64,000 nt of DNA, from assembly GCA_021785795.1 (NCBI GenBank), contig JAJYEK010000004.1, positions 11,599 to 75,598 on the forward strand, read 5' to 3'. The notes under the pieces were generated by a model. It saw only the letters and a program-made list of their open reading frames with translations. It ran no database searches and had not been told where the DNA came from. This DNA is from Pseudomonadota bacterium (GTDB taxonomy: Bacteria; Pseudomonadota; Gammaproteobacteria; Acidiferrobacterales; UBA6901). A program made the translations under genes and the position numbers. Each line of letters opens with the position of its first letter. The stretch's first letter is position 1. Shown in pieces: positions 46,430 through 56,770 of the stretch.

Positions 46430-46866
46430 TGCCGTGCTTCCAGTTCGCGCAGAAAGGCGGCCAGCGCATCGGCCTCGAACCGAAGCACGATCTGCCCGTC
46501 ACGGATCCATATCCCCGAAAACAGATGGCCGCTGTCGGTAGGCGCAGGTCCGAGGGGCGTGAAACGCTCCACCCCAACGGATTGCGTCAGTATCTGCACG
46601 TCATCAACCACCAGCCCAACGGGATGCGGGCCAAAGCCGAAAAACACGGCCTGCCGCCAGCTGTCTCCGGCAAGCGGCCGCAGGCTGTGGTCGAGTCCGA
46701 TCGCGGGCCACCGGTCCAGGCCAGAAAGGCGCCACGCCCGGACGGCACCGCTGCCCTCATCTACTGCAAGGTTCTCGCGTTGCTCGATGATGAGATCGGT
46801 GCGGCTCGCAAGCAGAAAGGGCGCCCCTGCGATGTCTATGCGCAGGTATTGAGCGTCTTCGGCCAC
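46426..46866 (-). CDS. Second CheW-like protein, diverged
   Basis: The 146-residue protein reads LRIDIAGAPFLLASRTDL, PLAGDSWRQAVFFGFGPHPV and GLVVDDVQILTQSV, a diverged CheW-like beta-barrel pattern. GTG 46866 has GGAGA upstream. It follows chpA by 66 bases and is coupled to the next CheW-like gene. The assignment rests on pattern and context, so it is moderate. Confidence 0.6.
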   Translation of the reverse strand: MAEDAQYLRIDIAGAPFLLASRTDLIIEQRENLAVDEGSGAVRAWRLSGLDRWPAIGLDHSLRPLAGDSWRQAVFFGFGPHPVGLVVDDVQILTQSVGVERFTPLGPAPTDSGHLFSGIWIRDGQIVLRFEADALAAFLRELEARQ

Positions 46867-46932
46867 TACGTATTCTCCGCAGCCTGAAGTCTACGCCACG
46901 CGACCATGCCAACCGGCTGCCGGGCTTTACGC

Positions 46933-49900
46933 CTAAGCCGCATCATCGGACTTGGGCCCGCGAAGCAGCAGCCGGATGTTCGCCAGCAGGTCATCCTCCT
47001 GGTAGGGCTTAGTCATGTACAGATTGACTCCGAGCTGCAGCGCCCGGTCGCGGTGTTTGGATCCGGCGCGCGAAGTAATCATGATGATGGGTACGTGCTT
47101 GAGGGACGGATCCGACCGGACATTGGACGTGAGCTCATAGCCATCCATCCGCGGCATCTCGATATCGACGAGCATCAGGTCCGGGACCTGTTCACGCAGC
47201 TTTTCCAAGGCCTCTATGCCGTCCTTCGCCGCAACGACATCCATATCGTGCTTCTGTAGATAACGGCTGGTCACCTTGCGCACGGTGATCGAATCGTCAA
47301 CCACCATTATTTGGGGCGGCCGAGCCGCGGCGGGAGGCTCCGGCGGCTCGCTGCGCGCGACCACGTGCAAACGCTCCTCCGTCAGCCACAGGCCCGGGAC
47401 ATCCAGGATCAGGACCACCCTTCCGTCTCCCAGAATGGTGGCGCCGGACAGGCCGGCAATGCGGCTCAGCTGCTGGCCTACCGATTTGATGACCACTTCT
47501 TGGGTGCCCCCCAGCGCATCGACCTGCATCGCCATCTGTCTCGATCCGCCGCGCGAAAGAAGCACCGGCAACTTCTTGGCTGACCGCGACTGTGACTGGA
47601 TGCCCAGGCGCGCACCGAGATGCATGAACGGATAAGCCTGCTCTTCGTGATGCAGCACCGGCCTTTCCTCCGTCGAGATCCTTTCTATCTCGGCAACCGG
47701 CACTTCGAGAATATTCATGACCGAGGCCAGGGGTATGGCAAACATCTGCTCTCCGACATGGACCATCAGGGCCTGAGCAATAGACAGCGTGAGCGGAAGG
47801 CGGATGATGAAGGTCGTTCCCACCCCCTTTTTGGTATCCACGGTTATGCTGCCACCGAGCTGCTTAATTTCGTTGTGGACCACATCCATGCCTACACCGC
47901 GACCGGAAAGATGCGTAATCCTGCTGGCTGTAGAAAAGCCGGAGACCAGAATGAACTGCATCAACTCCTCTTCCGACAGCGCTGCATCCGCAGCGATCAG
48001 CCCCTGCTCCACGGCCTTGGCGCGAATTGCTGCGACGTTCAGACCAGCACCGTCGTCCATGAAGCGGATTGCGATTTCGCTGCCTTCGTGGCGGGTGTCG
48101 ATGCTGATCTTGCCGACTGCAGGCTTGCCAGCACGCCTGCGTGCCGTCTCGTCCTCGATACCATGATCGATTGCGTTACGGATCATATGTTCGAACGGGC
48201 CGATCATGCGCTCCAGCACCGTGCGATCCACTTCGACCTCCGCGCCGCTCAGCTGCAGCTCGACCCGCTTTCCAAGCTCGCGGGCGGTCTGACGCACGAT
48301 ATGGCGCAGGCGTGCCGCCTGAGTTGAGAAGCTGATCATGCGCGTCCGCATGAGTCCTTCCTGGAGCTCGGTATTAACCCGAGCCTGCTGCTGCAGCACG
48401 GTTTCAGCCTCGCCGACAAAGGTATCCATGCTCGATCGTATCGTGTAGAGATCATGCAGGCTTTCAGCCAGGCCGCGGGACAGATGCTGCAGGCGCGAGA
48501 ACCGGTCAAACTCGAGCGGATCGAATTCGGATCCAGCGCTCGACAGACTTTGTTCCGCCCGATACAGGATCTGCGACTCTGAGTGGATTTCGAGCTCTCG
48601 GATCTGGTCTCGGAACCGCGTCACGTTGCGGTTCAGCTCAGCGAGATTCTCGCGGAATCCGTAGATCTGCTGCTGCATGCGCGAACGCGATATGCTCACT
48701 TCGCCGGCATAGTTCACCAGTCTGCTAAGCAGGCTGGTACGCACCCTGATCTGGCCACGGCGGTCGGCGCCCTCTGCGCCGGAATCGAACCATTCCGCCG
48801 CGTCGCCGCGACGATCAGCAATATCTGCAGTTCCCGAACCGGCCACCGCATCCTCTGTGGCCAAGGCCGGTTCCGCCACAACCTCCGTTTCGAATGCCGG
48901 CTCTGTTACAAGCTCCCGCTCTGACTCAGCCGTGAATTCCGGAACCTGGGGTTCTTCTCGATGTGCTTGTGAATGTGCTGCTGCTACGGCCGCTGCAGCA
49001 TGTCCGGCAAGTTCCTCTTCGGCGGTGGAAGCTGCCGGCTCCGCTTCGGCAACGGCAGGCACATCGGGCGGCGCTTCGGCCGGCAGGGCCGCGACCTCAC
49101 CCTTGAGCGCCGCCGCGACTTTTGTCATCAGCTGGGCAACGCCGGAGACCGGACGACGGTTCTGAAGCTGGTCGACCATCGCGACCAGCACATCATGAAC
49201 CTCGTCCAGCAGATCGAAAAGTTCCGGACCAGCCGCGACACGCCGGTCTTCGACCTCTTTGAGCAGGCTCTCGGTACTGTGGCTCAGAGCGCCCATGGTC
49301 ATGGCTCCTGCCATGCGTGCGCCACCCTTCAGGGTATGCAACGAACGCTTGAGATCCTGCACCGCAGCGGAATCGTGCTGGTCCTGTCGCCAACGTGCCA
49401 GCGCACCCTCTATTGCGCCGAGGATATCGGCCGCTTCCTCCAGAAAAATCTCCAGCAGTTCTGGATCAGTCTGCTCCAGAATCCCCTCTTCGACTTCCGG
49501 CGACACCGAATCCGCTGCAGGCTGCGAAACGGCCGGACTAGCCGCTTCGACTGCCCTGAACTCGGTCCGTTCCTCTGGCAACGGATGATGGGGCGTCGCC
49601 ACGACGTCGTGTACCGAGACATCATGGGACGCAAGATGCTGGCTCTCCGCGCTCATTGCGCGCGTCAGATCAGCGAACCGCTCCCGAAGCGCGTCGGCGG
49701 GCGCTCCGTGACTGATGGCTTCTGCCAGCGCCGAGATGACAATCGCCGACTCCGAGAGCAGTTCCAGCGCCGCCACGCTCAGCGGGTGCTGGCGATTCTC
49801 AAAGACCTTCAGCAATTTCTCAAGTTCCGCGCAGCAGTCGGACATGAACCGCAGGCCGACGGCGCGGGCACTACCCGAAAGCGTGTGCGCCGCCCGCAAC

Positions 49901-52686
49901 AGCGGCTCAGAAACCATGATGGAAGCCGAAGCGTGGGATTCCGCAACAATGTCCGCTATCGTCGCCAAATGGCCTCGGGTCTCCGTTGTGAATATCTGAA
50001 CGAGTACCGGATCGAGCGCCACCGACGTTCCGGTATCGACAACCGTCTCCGGCACAACCGCCGGCGCCGGAGTCTCCGCAGGCTCTTCGATCACTTCGAT
50101 TCCGGTGAGCACGGGCGGCGGAGGCGTAACCGTCACGTCAGCCACGCTGTTGCTCGCCAGCGCATCCGCACGGTTGCGCAGGGCGTCGATATCGGAGTCC
50201 GGAGCAGGCCCCCCTTCGAGTTGCGCCACCATGATCGGCAGCACTCGCTGGACTTCGGATAGAAGATCGAACATCTGGTCCGAATGCCGAATCTTGTCCT
50301 CGCGAACCCGATTGAGCATGTTTTCGACGGCCCAGCCGAGTTCCGCAATTGCCGATGCACCCACCATGCGGCCGCTGCCCTTGAGCGTATGAAAGGCGCG
50401 CCGCAGCTCCAACAGCACGTCCCGGTCATCAGGTTTGGCGCACCACTGGGGCAGGGTCCGGTCGATCACGCGAAGGATTTCACGGGCGTCTTCGACGAAG
50501 ATTTGCATGATCTCTTCGTCCAGGTCGTCCAACCCTGACGCTGCCTTTGGCGGCGATTGGATTGATGCCTGCGCAGGTTCGGATAGCTCGGCTGTCTCGA
50601 CCTTCTCGTCGGGTAGCGGCGTTTCCTCTGCAGGCCTGATTTCGAGGGTCAAGAGCTCGCTCACCATCCGGGCGAGCATCTGCCCTGACTGTTCGAGCGT
50701 TTCGCGGATCTCGTCGGAAAACTTGTCCGGGTCTGCGCCGACGAGCCCGAGCAGGCTGCTCATCTCGCTGCACAGATGCTCAATCCTGTCTTGGGATCGG
50801 GACCCGGCAATGCGGGCAATCTGGGCAAGGCTGCCCTGCAGGGTAGTCCGCGCCTCGCCATCTGCCGGATCACCGAGCCAGGCGCCGAGAGCCCTGTTCA
50901 CCTCGGCGACGAGCGCCGCAGGTTCCGCATCCGGGGGCTGCTTGCCTGATCGTGCCGTGTCCAGGTCGCGCCATGCCACATCAAGCAGCGCCTCGAGATG
51001 CGGGCGCCCCCGTTCGAGTCCTTCGACGTAAGCTCCGATTGTGCCGACCGCAACGGCCAACGCATCCAGCATGGAATTCTCGACCGCCGCCGCCGTCTGG
51101 ATCTCCTGCACATACTGCCCCGTAGCTGCGGTCAGTTCGGCCACCCGATCCTGGCCCAGAATCTGCAATGCCCCCTGGATCTGGCTGAGGTGCTGCGGGA
51201 TAGGTTCCAGCAATTCCAGGCGCTCCGGCGTGGCAGCGAAGGTCTCTAACATTTCCTCCACCTTGCCAAGGTTTACGCGTATCTCGCCCGAGACGACGTG
51301 CAACAGCTGCCTGAATTCAGTATCAGTGAGTCCCGCGTCCGATATCTCGATCCCCTCGACCGACCGTTCCTGCCCCGGGGCATAGAGAGCACGCAGGCGG
51401 CCGATCGCCTCTTCCACGTGTTGCGTCCATACCGGTCCGAGCCGGTGGAAATCGCGCGCACTGGTCTCGACCAGCAGCAGCGCTCCGGCCATTGGCATGG
51501 CCGCAGCCTCGGACTTCTTGATCTGTCCCGCATCAAGGGCGCGCGCGACACCCACCAGCTCATCAACGAGATTCCGGAGGATCCCTACACCTAGCATGCC
51601 AAGGGTGCCGGACATGCGCTGCAGCAGCTCGACCAACGACCCGAGCGATGCCGTTTCACCCGCTCCGCCATCAAAAAACGCCGATAGCATTTCCTGTGCC
51701 GATCGAATTTCCTTACCGAGCGCATCGGAAATGGCCCGCAGCGCCTCAGGTGTCGGCAGATCGTAGAGATCGGAAGATGACGCGACAGTGCCCGTAGTGG
51801 TACCAAGCAGCGTATCCAGATCGAACGCGCGCTTTATCTCCCCAATCAGTCCGTCACTGGATTTCGCGGAACCAAGCTCAAACAGCATGGCTTTGGTAAT
51901 TGCCTCCGCACCAGCCCGCTGCATGGGCTTGTCAGCGCCATCTATGAACTTCTTCAGTTGCTGATCGAGACGGCTGAAGAGCTTCTTGCGTTCGTTTGTG
52001 GCTTCCAGCGCACCGGCGCTGAGCGCGGCGGCAAGACCACCGGCAACCCAGAATAGCTGCTCGATGAAACCCAGGTGGGCGTGTTTCTGAAGACTTGCCA
52101 GGGCTTCCGACATCCTGGCCAGGTGGGCCCTGGCATCGGCCCCGCGCAACCAGTTAAGCATGGACGCCTGGAATGGCCCCCGTTGCGCACGCGCGCTCGC
52201 CCGGAAATCTTCTTCGCTTGCCCGTGACCGCTCGCCGGGTCGCGCCGGAGGCCGTACCGACATGTCCGGCGAAAAGAGGTCCAGCTCGGCAAGCGGAGCT
52301 TCGCCGCGGGCGGCACGCAGCTCATTGATGATCGGCAGCAGACGCAGCGGCACATCGGGCTGATCATGCTGAACCCTGGCGAGGTAATCAGGTAATGAGA
52401 GGATTCCGCGCACCAAAACTTCGAAAGCCGGTGCGCCCGCCGTGATTTTGCCGTCGAGGATGTCCTGCGCCAGGGCCTCGTTCTCGCGCGCCAGCATGGC
52501 GGCGCCATCGAGCTCGACCATCTGCAGGGTGCCGAGAACCTGGTGCAGATAGGTGTTGCAGAACCGCAGGCTCGTGGAGTCAGAAGCGTTTTCCGCGAAA
52601 GATTCCAGGGCAAGCCGAGCCTGCTTCAGAGTCTCGTCGATCTCAGTCTTTACCCAACCGAGAGTACCCGGATCAATTCTGCTCAT
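46933..52686 (-). CDS. chpA: Chemotaxis kinase of the Pil-Chp system (ChpA/PilL)
   Basis: This 1917-residue hybrid kinase controls type IV pili. Three canonical Hpt sites are visible: AFHTLKGSGRMVGA (about 766), AHTLSGSARAVG (about 932) and SLHTLKGGARMAG (about 1114), after a long N-terminal helical region. A CheA dimer/ATPase core follows (NAIDHGIEDE about 1505, GRGVGMDVV about 1595), then a CheW domain and a C-terminal receiver with VDIEMPRMDGYE (Asp about 1842). Fewer canonical Hpt sites than the six of P. aeruginosa ChpA. It follows pilJ by 70 bases. Confidence 0.95.
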   Translation of the reverse strand: MSRIDPGTLGWVKTEIDETLKQARLALESFAENASDSTSLRFCNTYLHQVLGTLQMVELDGAAMLARENEALAQDILDGKITAGAPAFEVLVRGILSLPDYLARVQHDQPDVPLRLLPIINELRAARGEAPLAELDLFSPDMSVRPPARPGERSRASEEDFRASARAQRGPFQASMLNWLRGADARAHLARMSEALASLQKHAHLGFIEQLFWVAGGLAAALSAGALEATNERKKLFSRLDQQLKKFIDGADKPMQRAGAEAITKAMLFELGSAKSSDGLIGEIKRAFDLDTLLGTTTGTVASSSDLYDLPTPEALRAISDALGKEIRSAQEMLSAFFDGGAGETASLGSLVELLQRMSGTLGMLGVGILRNLVDELVGVARALDAGQIKKSEAAAMPMAGALLLVETSARDFHRLGPVWTQHVEEAIGRLRALYAPGQERSVEGIEISDAGLTDTEFRQLLHVVSGEIRVNLGKVEEMLETFAATPERLELLEPIPQHLSQIQGALQILGQDRVAELTAATGQYVQEIQTAAAVENSMLDALAVAVGTIGAYVEGLERGRPHLEALLDVAWRDLDTARSGKQPPDAEPAALVAEVNRALGAWLGDPADGEARTTLQGSLAQIARIAGSRSQDRIEHLCSEMSSLLGLVGADPDKFSDEIRETLEQSGQMLARMVSELLTLEIRPAEETPLPDEKVETAELSEPAQASIQSPPKAASGLDDLDEEIMQIFVEDAREILRVIDRTLPQWCAKPDDRDVLLELRRAFHTLKGSGRMVGASAIAELGWAVENMLNRVREDKIRHSDQMFDLLSEVQRVLPIMVAQLEGGPAPDSDIDALRNRADALASNSVADVTVTPPPPVLTGIEVIEEPAETPAPAVVPETVVDTGTSVALDPVLVQIFTTETRGHLATIADIVAESHASASIMVSEPLLRAAHTLSGSARAVGLRFMSDCCAELEKLLKVFENRQHPLSVAALELLSESAIVISALAEAISHGAPADALRERFADLTRAMSAESQHLASHDVSVHDVVATPHHPLPEERTEFRAVEAASPAVSQPAADSVSPEVEEGILEQTDPELLEIFLEEAADILGAIEGALARWRQDQHDSAAVQDLKRSLHTLKGGARMAGAMTMGALSHSTESLLKEVEDRRVAAGPELFDLLDEVHDVLVAMVDQLQNRRPVSGVAQLMTKVAAALKGEVAALPAEAPPDVPAVAEAEPAASTAEEELAGHAAAAVAAAHSQAHREEPQVPEFTAESERELVTEPAFETEVVAEPALATEDAVAGSGTADIADRRGDAAEWFDSGAEGADRRGQIRVRTSLLSRLVNYAGEVSISRSRMQQQIYGFRENLAELNRNVTRFRDQIRELEIHSESQILYRAEQSLSSAGSEFDPLEFDRFSRLQHLSRGLAESLHDLYTIRSSMDTFVGEAETVLQQQARVNTELQEGLMRTRMISFSTQAARLRHIVRQTARELGKRVELQLSGAEVEVDRTVLERMIGPFEHMIRNAIDHGIEDETARRRAGKPAVGKISIDTRHEGSEIAIRFMDDGAGLNVAAIRAKAVEQGLIAADAALSEEELMQFILVSGFSTASRITHLSGRGVGMDVVHNEIKQLGGSITVDTKKGVGTTFIIRLPLTLSIAQALMVHVGEQMFAIPLASVMNILEVPVAEIERISTEERPVLHHEEQAYPFMHLGARLGIQSQSRSAKKLPVLLSRGGSRQMAMQVDALGGTQEVVIKSVGQQLSRIAGLSGATILGDGRVVLILDVPGLWLTEERLHVVARSEPPEPPAAARPPQIMVVDDSITVRKVTSRYLQKHDMDVVAAKDGIEALEKLREQVPDLMLVDIEMPRMDGYELTSNVRSDPSLKHVPIIMITSRAGSKHRDRALQLGVNLYMTKPYQEDDLLANIRLLLRGPKSDDAA

Positions 52687-52756
52687 AGGATCAGGAAATC
52701 ATACCGAAACGCCGCATCTCCCAGCCCGACCGACAGTGCAGCCGTGGTCAGCCTGC

Positions 52757-54889
52757 TCACGCCGCCGGCAGCTTGAAACCGGCAACCGAAGCCTGAAGCT
52801 CACGCGCCAGATCCGACAGCTTGCCGATCGACTCGGCCGTCTGACGGGTACCCGTTGAAGTGAGAGTCGTAGCCTCCTGGATCTGGCCCATATTCTGGGA
52901 GACGGCGGTAGCCGTCTCTGACTGCTGGTAGGCAACGCGCGAGATGCCGACAATGAGTTCCGAAAGCTGCTCCGATACTGACTCGATCTCGCCGAGAGCC
53001 TGTCCGGCGGCATCGGCTAGTCGAGTACCCTCGACCACACCCTTGGTCGCCTGCTCCATGGACGCGACCGCCTCGTTCGTGTCAGCCTGAATGGTTTTCA
53101 CCAGATCGGCAATCTGCTTTGTTGCTTCTCCGGAACGCTCGGCAAGCCGCTGCACTTCGTCGGCTACCACCGCAAAGCCGCGGCCAGCCTCCCCGGCCAT
53201 GGCCGCCTGAATCGCAGCGTTAAGCGACAGGATATTCGTCTGCTCGGCGATGTCATTGATAAGTTCCACGATCTCCCCGATCTGCTGCGACGATTCGCCG
53301 AGACGCTTGATACGCTTGGCGGTTTCCTGAATCTGCTCGCGCATTTCGTCCATGCCGTGTATGGTGTTCTGGACCGCCTCGGCCCCGCGCTTGGCGGTAT
53401 TCACGGAGCCCTGCGCCACCTGCGCTGACTTTTCGGCGCTGAGTGACATTTCCTGCATCGATTTTGCCATCGACTTCACGCGTTCCGTGGTCTCGGCAAT
53501 TTGGGCCGCCTGGCGTGTTGCCGCCTGGGTCAGCTCGTTCGCGGTCTGGCGGCTGCGCTCGCTCGCCACCGCCACTTGCTGGGCAGCTGCCTTGATGCGC
53601 ATAACCAGGCTGCGCATCTCCTTGACAGCGAAATTGATCGAGTCAGCGATGGCCCCAGTGATCTGTTCGGTGACCTCAGGCTGAATTGTCAGATCGCCAT
53701 CGGCCAGATTGCCCATCTCGTCAAGCAGCTTGAGAATGGCATCCTGGGTGGCACGGTTCTGTTCCGAACTCACCCGCGCACGCTCACGCTGATCATTGAC
53801 CAGCTTGCGGCCCACCAGCAGCAGGAACAGGAACGACACTCCGGCCATGATATAGCTCAGGGTCCTGCTGGCCTTCCGCTCCTGCGACAACGCCGTGTAG
53901 CTGGCGACCAGTTTCTTGGCCGAATCGAGAAGCGGATCGCTCTGCTGGAACACCTTCTGGCTGGCGCGCTGCGACACAAACAACTCGGCGGCTATGCCGA
54001 GGATTCCCGTGACGTGTGCGTTCAGGGCCTGATAGATGCCGTCCACCTCCTGCAGCTTGGTGTCCACGTTCGCCGGCAATTCGGCTTGCAGTTTAGCCTC
54101 GGTATCGCGAAACAGCTTGGCATCCCTCCCGAACTGCGCGGCTGCGACCGCCGCTTCGGATCCGCCCTGGGCGAACAGGTTTACGTCCTTGGCGATACGT
54201 TCGCTCAGCATTCCTTGACGCGTTGCAAGGTAAACCAGCTGGTCGCCGACGTGATCCTTGATTGCCTTGGCCGCAACCTCGTCGGTGACCGCGAGCAGCA
54301 TCGGAACCGCCTGATTGATCCCCACCACGTGGTCGCGCAACGTGAGCACCGCGTCTTCCTGGCTGAGAATCTGGTCGACGTTCCTGCGCGTTCTTGCCCA
54401 CCGCGCAGTAAGTGCATCTAGGGCTGGCGCCACCTGCGGCGGGCTGGGCGGTATATTGAGCTTCGGATTGCCCTTGGTCAGATTGGTGATGATGTTCTCA
54501 AACGTGTCGCGCGAAGACTTAAGTGTGGGGAAAGCATCCTCCTGTCCATACACCGATTCGCGCGCATCTTTTGCGATGCGCTGCGACAGCATGAGCAGCT
54601 CGCTGGACTGGGCCACGTACTTGGAATCGCGGTCAGCTTCCTGCGCGCTGGCCGCAAACAGCCAGGCGACGGCGATGAACGACAGCACCATCCCCACCAG
54701 CAGGAAGGGCAGGCCAGTGGCAAACCTGCCGAAATCCCGGATACCTGTACCGGAACTCCCCCCTGACTGGACCTCGATGTATTCCTCACCCGTATCGGGG
54801 GGAATCTGGGCCTGCAGCCCGCCGGAGTTATCCTGGTCAGCCTGCCCGGCATTGGCCCTGCCTATCTTGGGCAATTTCACAATAGCCAT
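52757..54889 (-). CDS. pilJ: Methyl-accepting chemotaxis protein PilJ
   Basis: PilJ senses signals for pilus control. The 710-residue protein has two membrane helices ([18 protein letters not shown] about 60-78; [17 protein letters not shown] about 345) flanking a periplasmic all-helical double PilJ domain, then HAMP-like and signalling domains with [20 protein letters not shown] and [23 protein letters not shown] 54889 with AGGTG upstream is used instead of the GTG at 54898. Confidence 0.95.
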   Translation of the reverse strand: MAIVKLPKIGRANAGQADQDNSGGLQAQIPPDTGEEYIEVQSGGSSGTGIRDFGRFATGLPFLLVGMVLSFIAVAWLFAASAQEADRDSKYVAQSSELLMLSQRIAKDARESVYGQEDAFPTLKSSRDTFENIITNLTKGNPKLNIPPSPPQVAPALDALTARWARTRRNVDQILSQEDAVLTLRDHVVGINQAVPMLLAVTDEVAAKAIKDHVGDQLVYLATRQGMLSERIAKDVNLFAQGGSEAAVAAAQFGRDAKLFRDTEAKLQAELPANVDTKLQEVDGIYQALNAHVTGILGIAAELFVSQRASQKVFQQSDPLLDSAKKLVASYTALSQERKASRTLSYIMAGVSFLFLLLVGRKLVNDQRERARVSSEQNRATQDAILKLLDEMGNLADGDLTIQPEVTEQITGAIADSINFAVKEMRSLVMRIKAAAQQVAVASERSRQTANELTQAATRQAAQIAETTERVKSMAKSMQEMSLSAEKSAQVAQGSVNTAKRGAEAVQNTIHGMDEMREQIQETAKRIKRLGESSQQIGEIVELINDIAEQTNILSLNAAIQAAMAGEAGRGFAVVADEVQRLAERSGEATKQIADLVKTIQADTNEAVASMEQATKGVVEGTRLADAAGQALGEIESVSEQLSELIVGISRVAYQQSETATAVSQNMGQIQEATTLTSTGTRQTAESIGKLSDLARELQASVAGFKLPAA

Positions 54890-55012
54890 GCTATGCACCT
54901 CATCTCGACAGAGACTCCCGTACAGTTGAATTCCACTAAGCCATACACCCGTCCTAGCCCGGTGCGATTCGGCACCGGCCGTGCGCCGTCCTGCTCCGCC
55001 TGCGCCCGACCG

Positions 55013-55555
55013 CTAGGCCGCCACATTGATGAAAGCCTCGCTCGCAGCCAGGGACTGCATGTCGAATATCCCCCACAGGATATCGTCCCGCTGAAATGCT
55101 CCCCGCACATGCGCAAACACCGGACCATCCAGCCCGGACACATCGGCGCGCTCCTGCTCCTCGTCGAAATGTCTCAAGCCGAGAACCTCATTCACCAACA
55201 GCGCGGCGTTGAGATTCGCGGCATTCATGATCAGCAGTCTGGCGCGCTCGCTCATAGCCACCGGATCCATACCAAAGTATTCCGGCAAATCGATTACAGT
55301 AAACAGGTTGCCGCGAACATTTGCGATGCCCTTTACCCAACGGCGCGTTCCTGGCACCAGCGTGATGGCCGGACAGGGCAAGACCTCCGACACCTGGTTG
55401 AGCGGCGCAACCAGGGCGAGATCAGCGATCCTGAAGCCAAGGCCAGACCACAGCACCACAGTCTGCACCTGTTCCGGCAGACCCGGCGCGTTCGTGCGGC
55501 TAGCGAGCTGCATCTTATGCAGCAGGCTCAGCGGATCCTGGGTTGGCAGTGCCAT
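55013..55555 (-). CDS. pilI: CheW-type adaptor PilI
   Basis: The 180-residue protein links PilJ to ChpA. It has the CheW fold with GFRIADLALVAPLNQVSEVL, VKGIANVRGNLFTVIDLPEY and MNAANLNAALLVNEVLGLRH. Its start codon lies directly after the pilH stop, so translation is coupled. Confidence 0.92.
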   Translation of the reverse strand: MALPTQDPLSLLHKMQLASRTNAPGLPEQVQTVVLWSGLGFRIADLALVAPLNQVSEVLPCPAITLVPGTRRWVKGIANVRGNLFTVIDLPEYFGMDPVAMSERARLLIMNAANLNAALLVNEVLGLRHFDEEQERADVSGLDGPVFAHVRGAFQRDDILWGIFDMQSLAASEAFINVAA

Positions 55556-55918
55556 CTAGAGCGCCTTGATCTTTTCCATCAATACCGTCTCGGTGACCGG
55601 CTTGACGATGTAATCCTTTGCGCCCTGGCGCAATCCCCAGGCCTTGTCGGTTTCCTGGCCCTTTGTCGTGCAGATGATGACCGGAATCCCGGCGGTTTGT
55701 GGGTCCTTGGTAATGCTGCGTGTAGTCTCGAAACCACTCATGCCGGGCATGACCACGTCCATGAGGATCAGGTCGGGCTTCTCGGCCTTGGCCTTGACGA
55801 TTGCCTCTTCTCCACTCGCGGCAGCCGTAACTGTGAAACCGTTTTTAGTCAGCATTTGGCGCAGCAGATGCACCTCGGTAGGCGAATCATCCACCACCAG
55901 AACTTTCTTAATCGCCAT
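55556..55918 (-). CDS. pilH: Response regulator PilH
   Basis: The 120-residue single-domain receiver has KKVLVVDDSPTEVHLLRQML, the phospho-acceptor Asp in LILMDVVMPGMSGFE, and Lys in YIVKPV. PilH is the CheY-like output or phosphate sink acting with PilG on pilus retraction. It lies 52 bases after pilG. Confidence 0.93.
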   Translation of the reverse strand: MAIKKVLVVDDSPTEVHLLRQMLTKNGFTVTAAASGEEAIVKAKAEKPDLILMDVVMPGMSGFETTRSITKDPQTAGIPVIICTTKGQETDKAWGLRQGAKDYIVKPVTETVLMEKIKAL

Positions 55919-55970
55919 TTCCCTCTTACCTCTCTTGCGTTTACCGTTCCCACAGATTGCCGCCGGCCAT

Positions 55971-56336
55971 CTAGTGAACGTACTTGTTGATCACCTCAAT
56001 GAGTTCTTCCTGTGTAAATGGCTTGTTGATGTGTTCCTGCGACCCCGCAATCCGCCCGCGCGCACGATCGAACAGGCCATCCCGGCTCGAGAGCATGATG
56101 ACCGGCGTGTCCTTGAATTTCTTATTGTTCTTGATCAGCTGACAGGTCTGGTACCCGTCTAGCCGCGGCATCATGATGTCGACAAAGATGATGTCCGGCC
56201 GATGATCAGTGATCAACGCCATCGCCTCGAAGCCATCCGAGGCAGTAAACACCTCATAGCCGGCCTTCTTCAGCAACGCCTCGGCAGTACGACGTATGGT
56301 GTTGCTGTCGTCTATGATCATTACCTTGATATTCAA
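55971..56336 (-). CDS. pilG: Response regulator PilG
   Basis: The 121-residue receiver has VMIIDDSNTIRRTAEALLKK, phospho-acceptor Asp in IIFVDIMMPRLDGYQ and the block VIMLSSRDGLFDRARGR typical of PilG. A TTG start at 56336 is chosen because GGTGGAG lies 7 bases upstream; the next ATG at 56321 has no room for a binding site. It heads the operon pilGHIJ-chpA-cheW-like. Confidence 0.9.
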   Translation of the reverse strand: MNIKVMIIDDSNTIRRTAEALLKKAGYEVFTASDGFEAMALITDHRPDIIFVDIMMPRLDGYQTCQLIKNNKKFKDTPVIMLSSRDGLFDRARGRIAGSQEHINKPFTQEELIEVINKYVH

Positions 56337-56770
56337 GATCCTGCTCCACCCTAACCTTAACGCTGTGCGTATCAACTTCTCATTTTAGATGGCGGCTTCC
56401 GTTCTTGCCCGTTTTTAAAGGTGTTTTCTCTGGTTTTTTTTGTAGGATAATGATTTAGTAGCACAAAAGATGGCCAAAATCCATCGCCGCGAGGGCACGA
56501 CAAGGCGCTGGCGGCAGCCTGGCCGAACGGTTTCGGCCCTGATCACACTGCATCGCACCGGACCCCGGGGAATGCACAGCTTACACAAGGGGGCTAAGCG
56601 GGCAGCTCGGGACAAGGGACGCGCTGGCGTGCTGGCCCCTATGGGTAACACAACGGTACAAAGCATGAAACGTGCCACAGTAATATCCGGCGGGCAGCTA
56701 TATTTTGCCGTCGTGGCATATGGCGTTACCATCAGATCAAATTAATGCTTGATTTCGAGATCCGAGCTTC
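56337..56770. other. Divergent intergenic region pilG / gshA
   Basis: About 430 bases that must hold promoters for the chp operon and the gshA run. A T-rich tract at 56440-56448 stands out. I could not pick convincing promoter boxes, and the open frames here are not supported. Confidence 0.35.

Noticed and set aside
56470..56745. Basic 91-codon frame before gshA
   Set aside because: Arg/Lys-rich with no binding site and lying in the expected promoter region; not supported as a gene.
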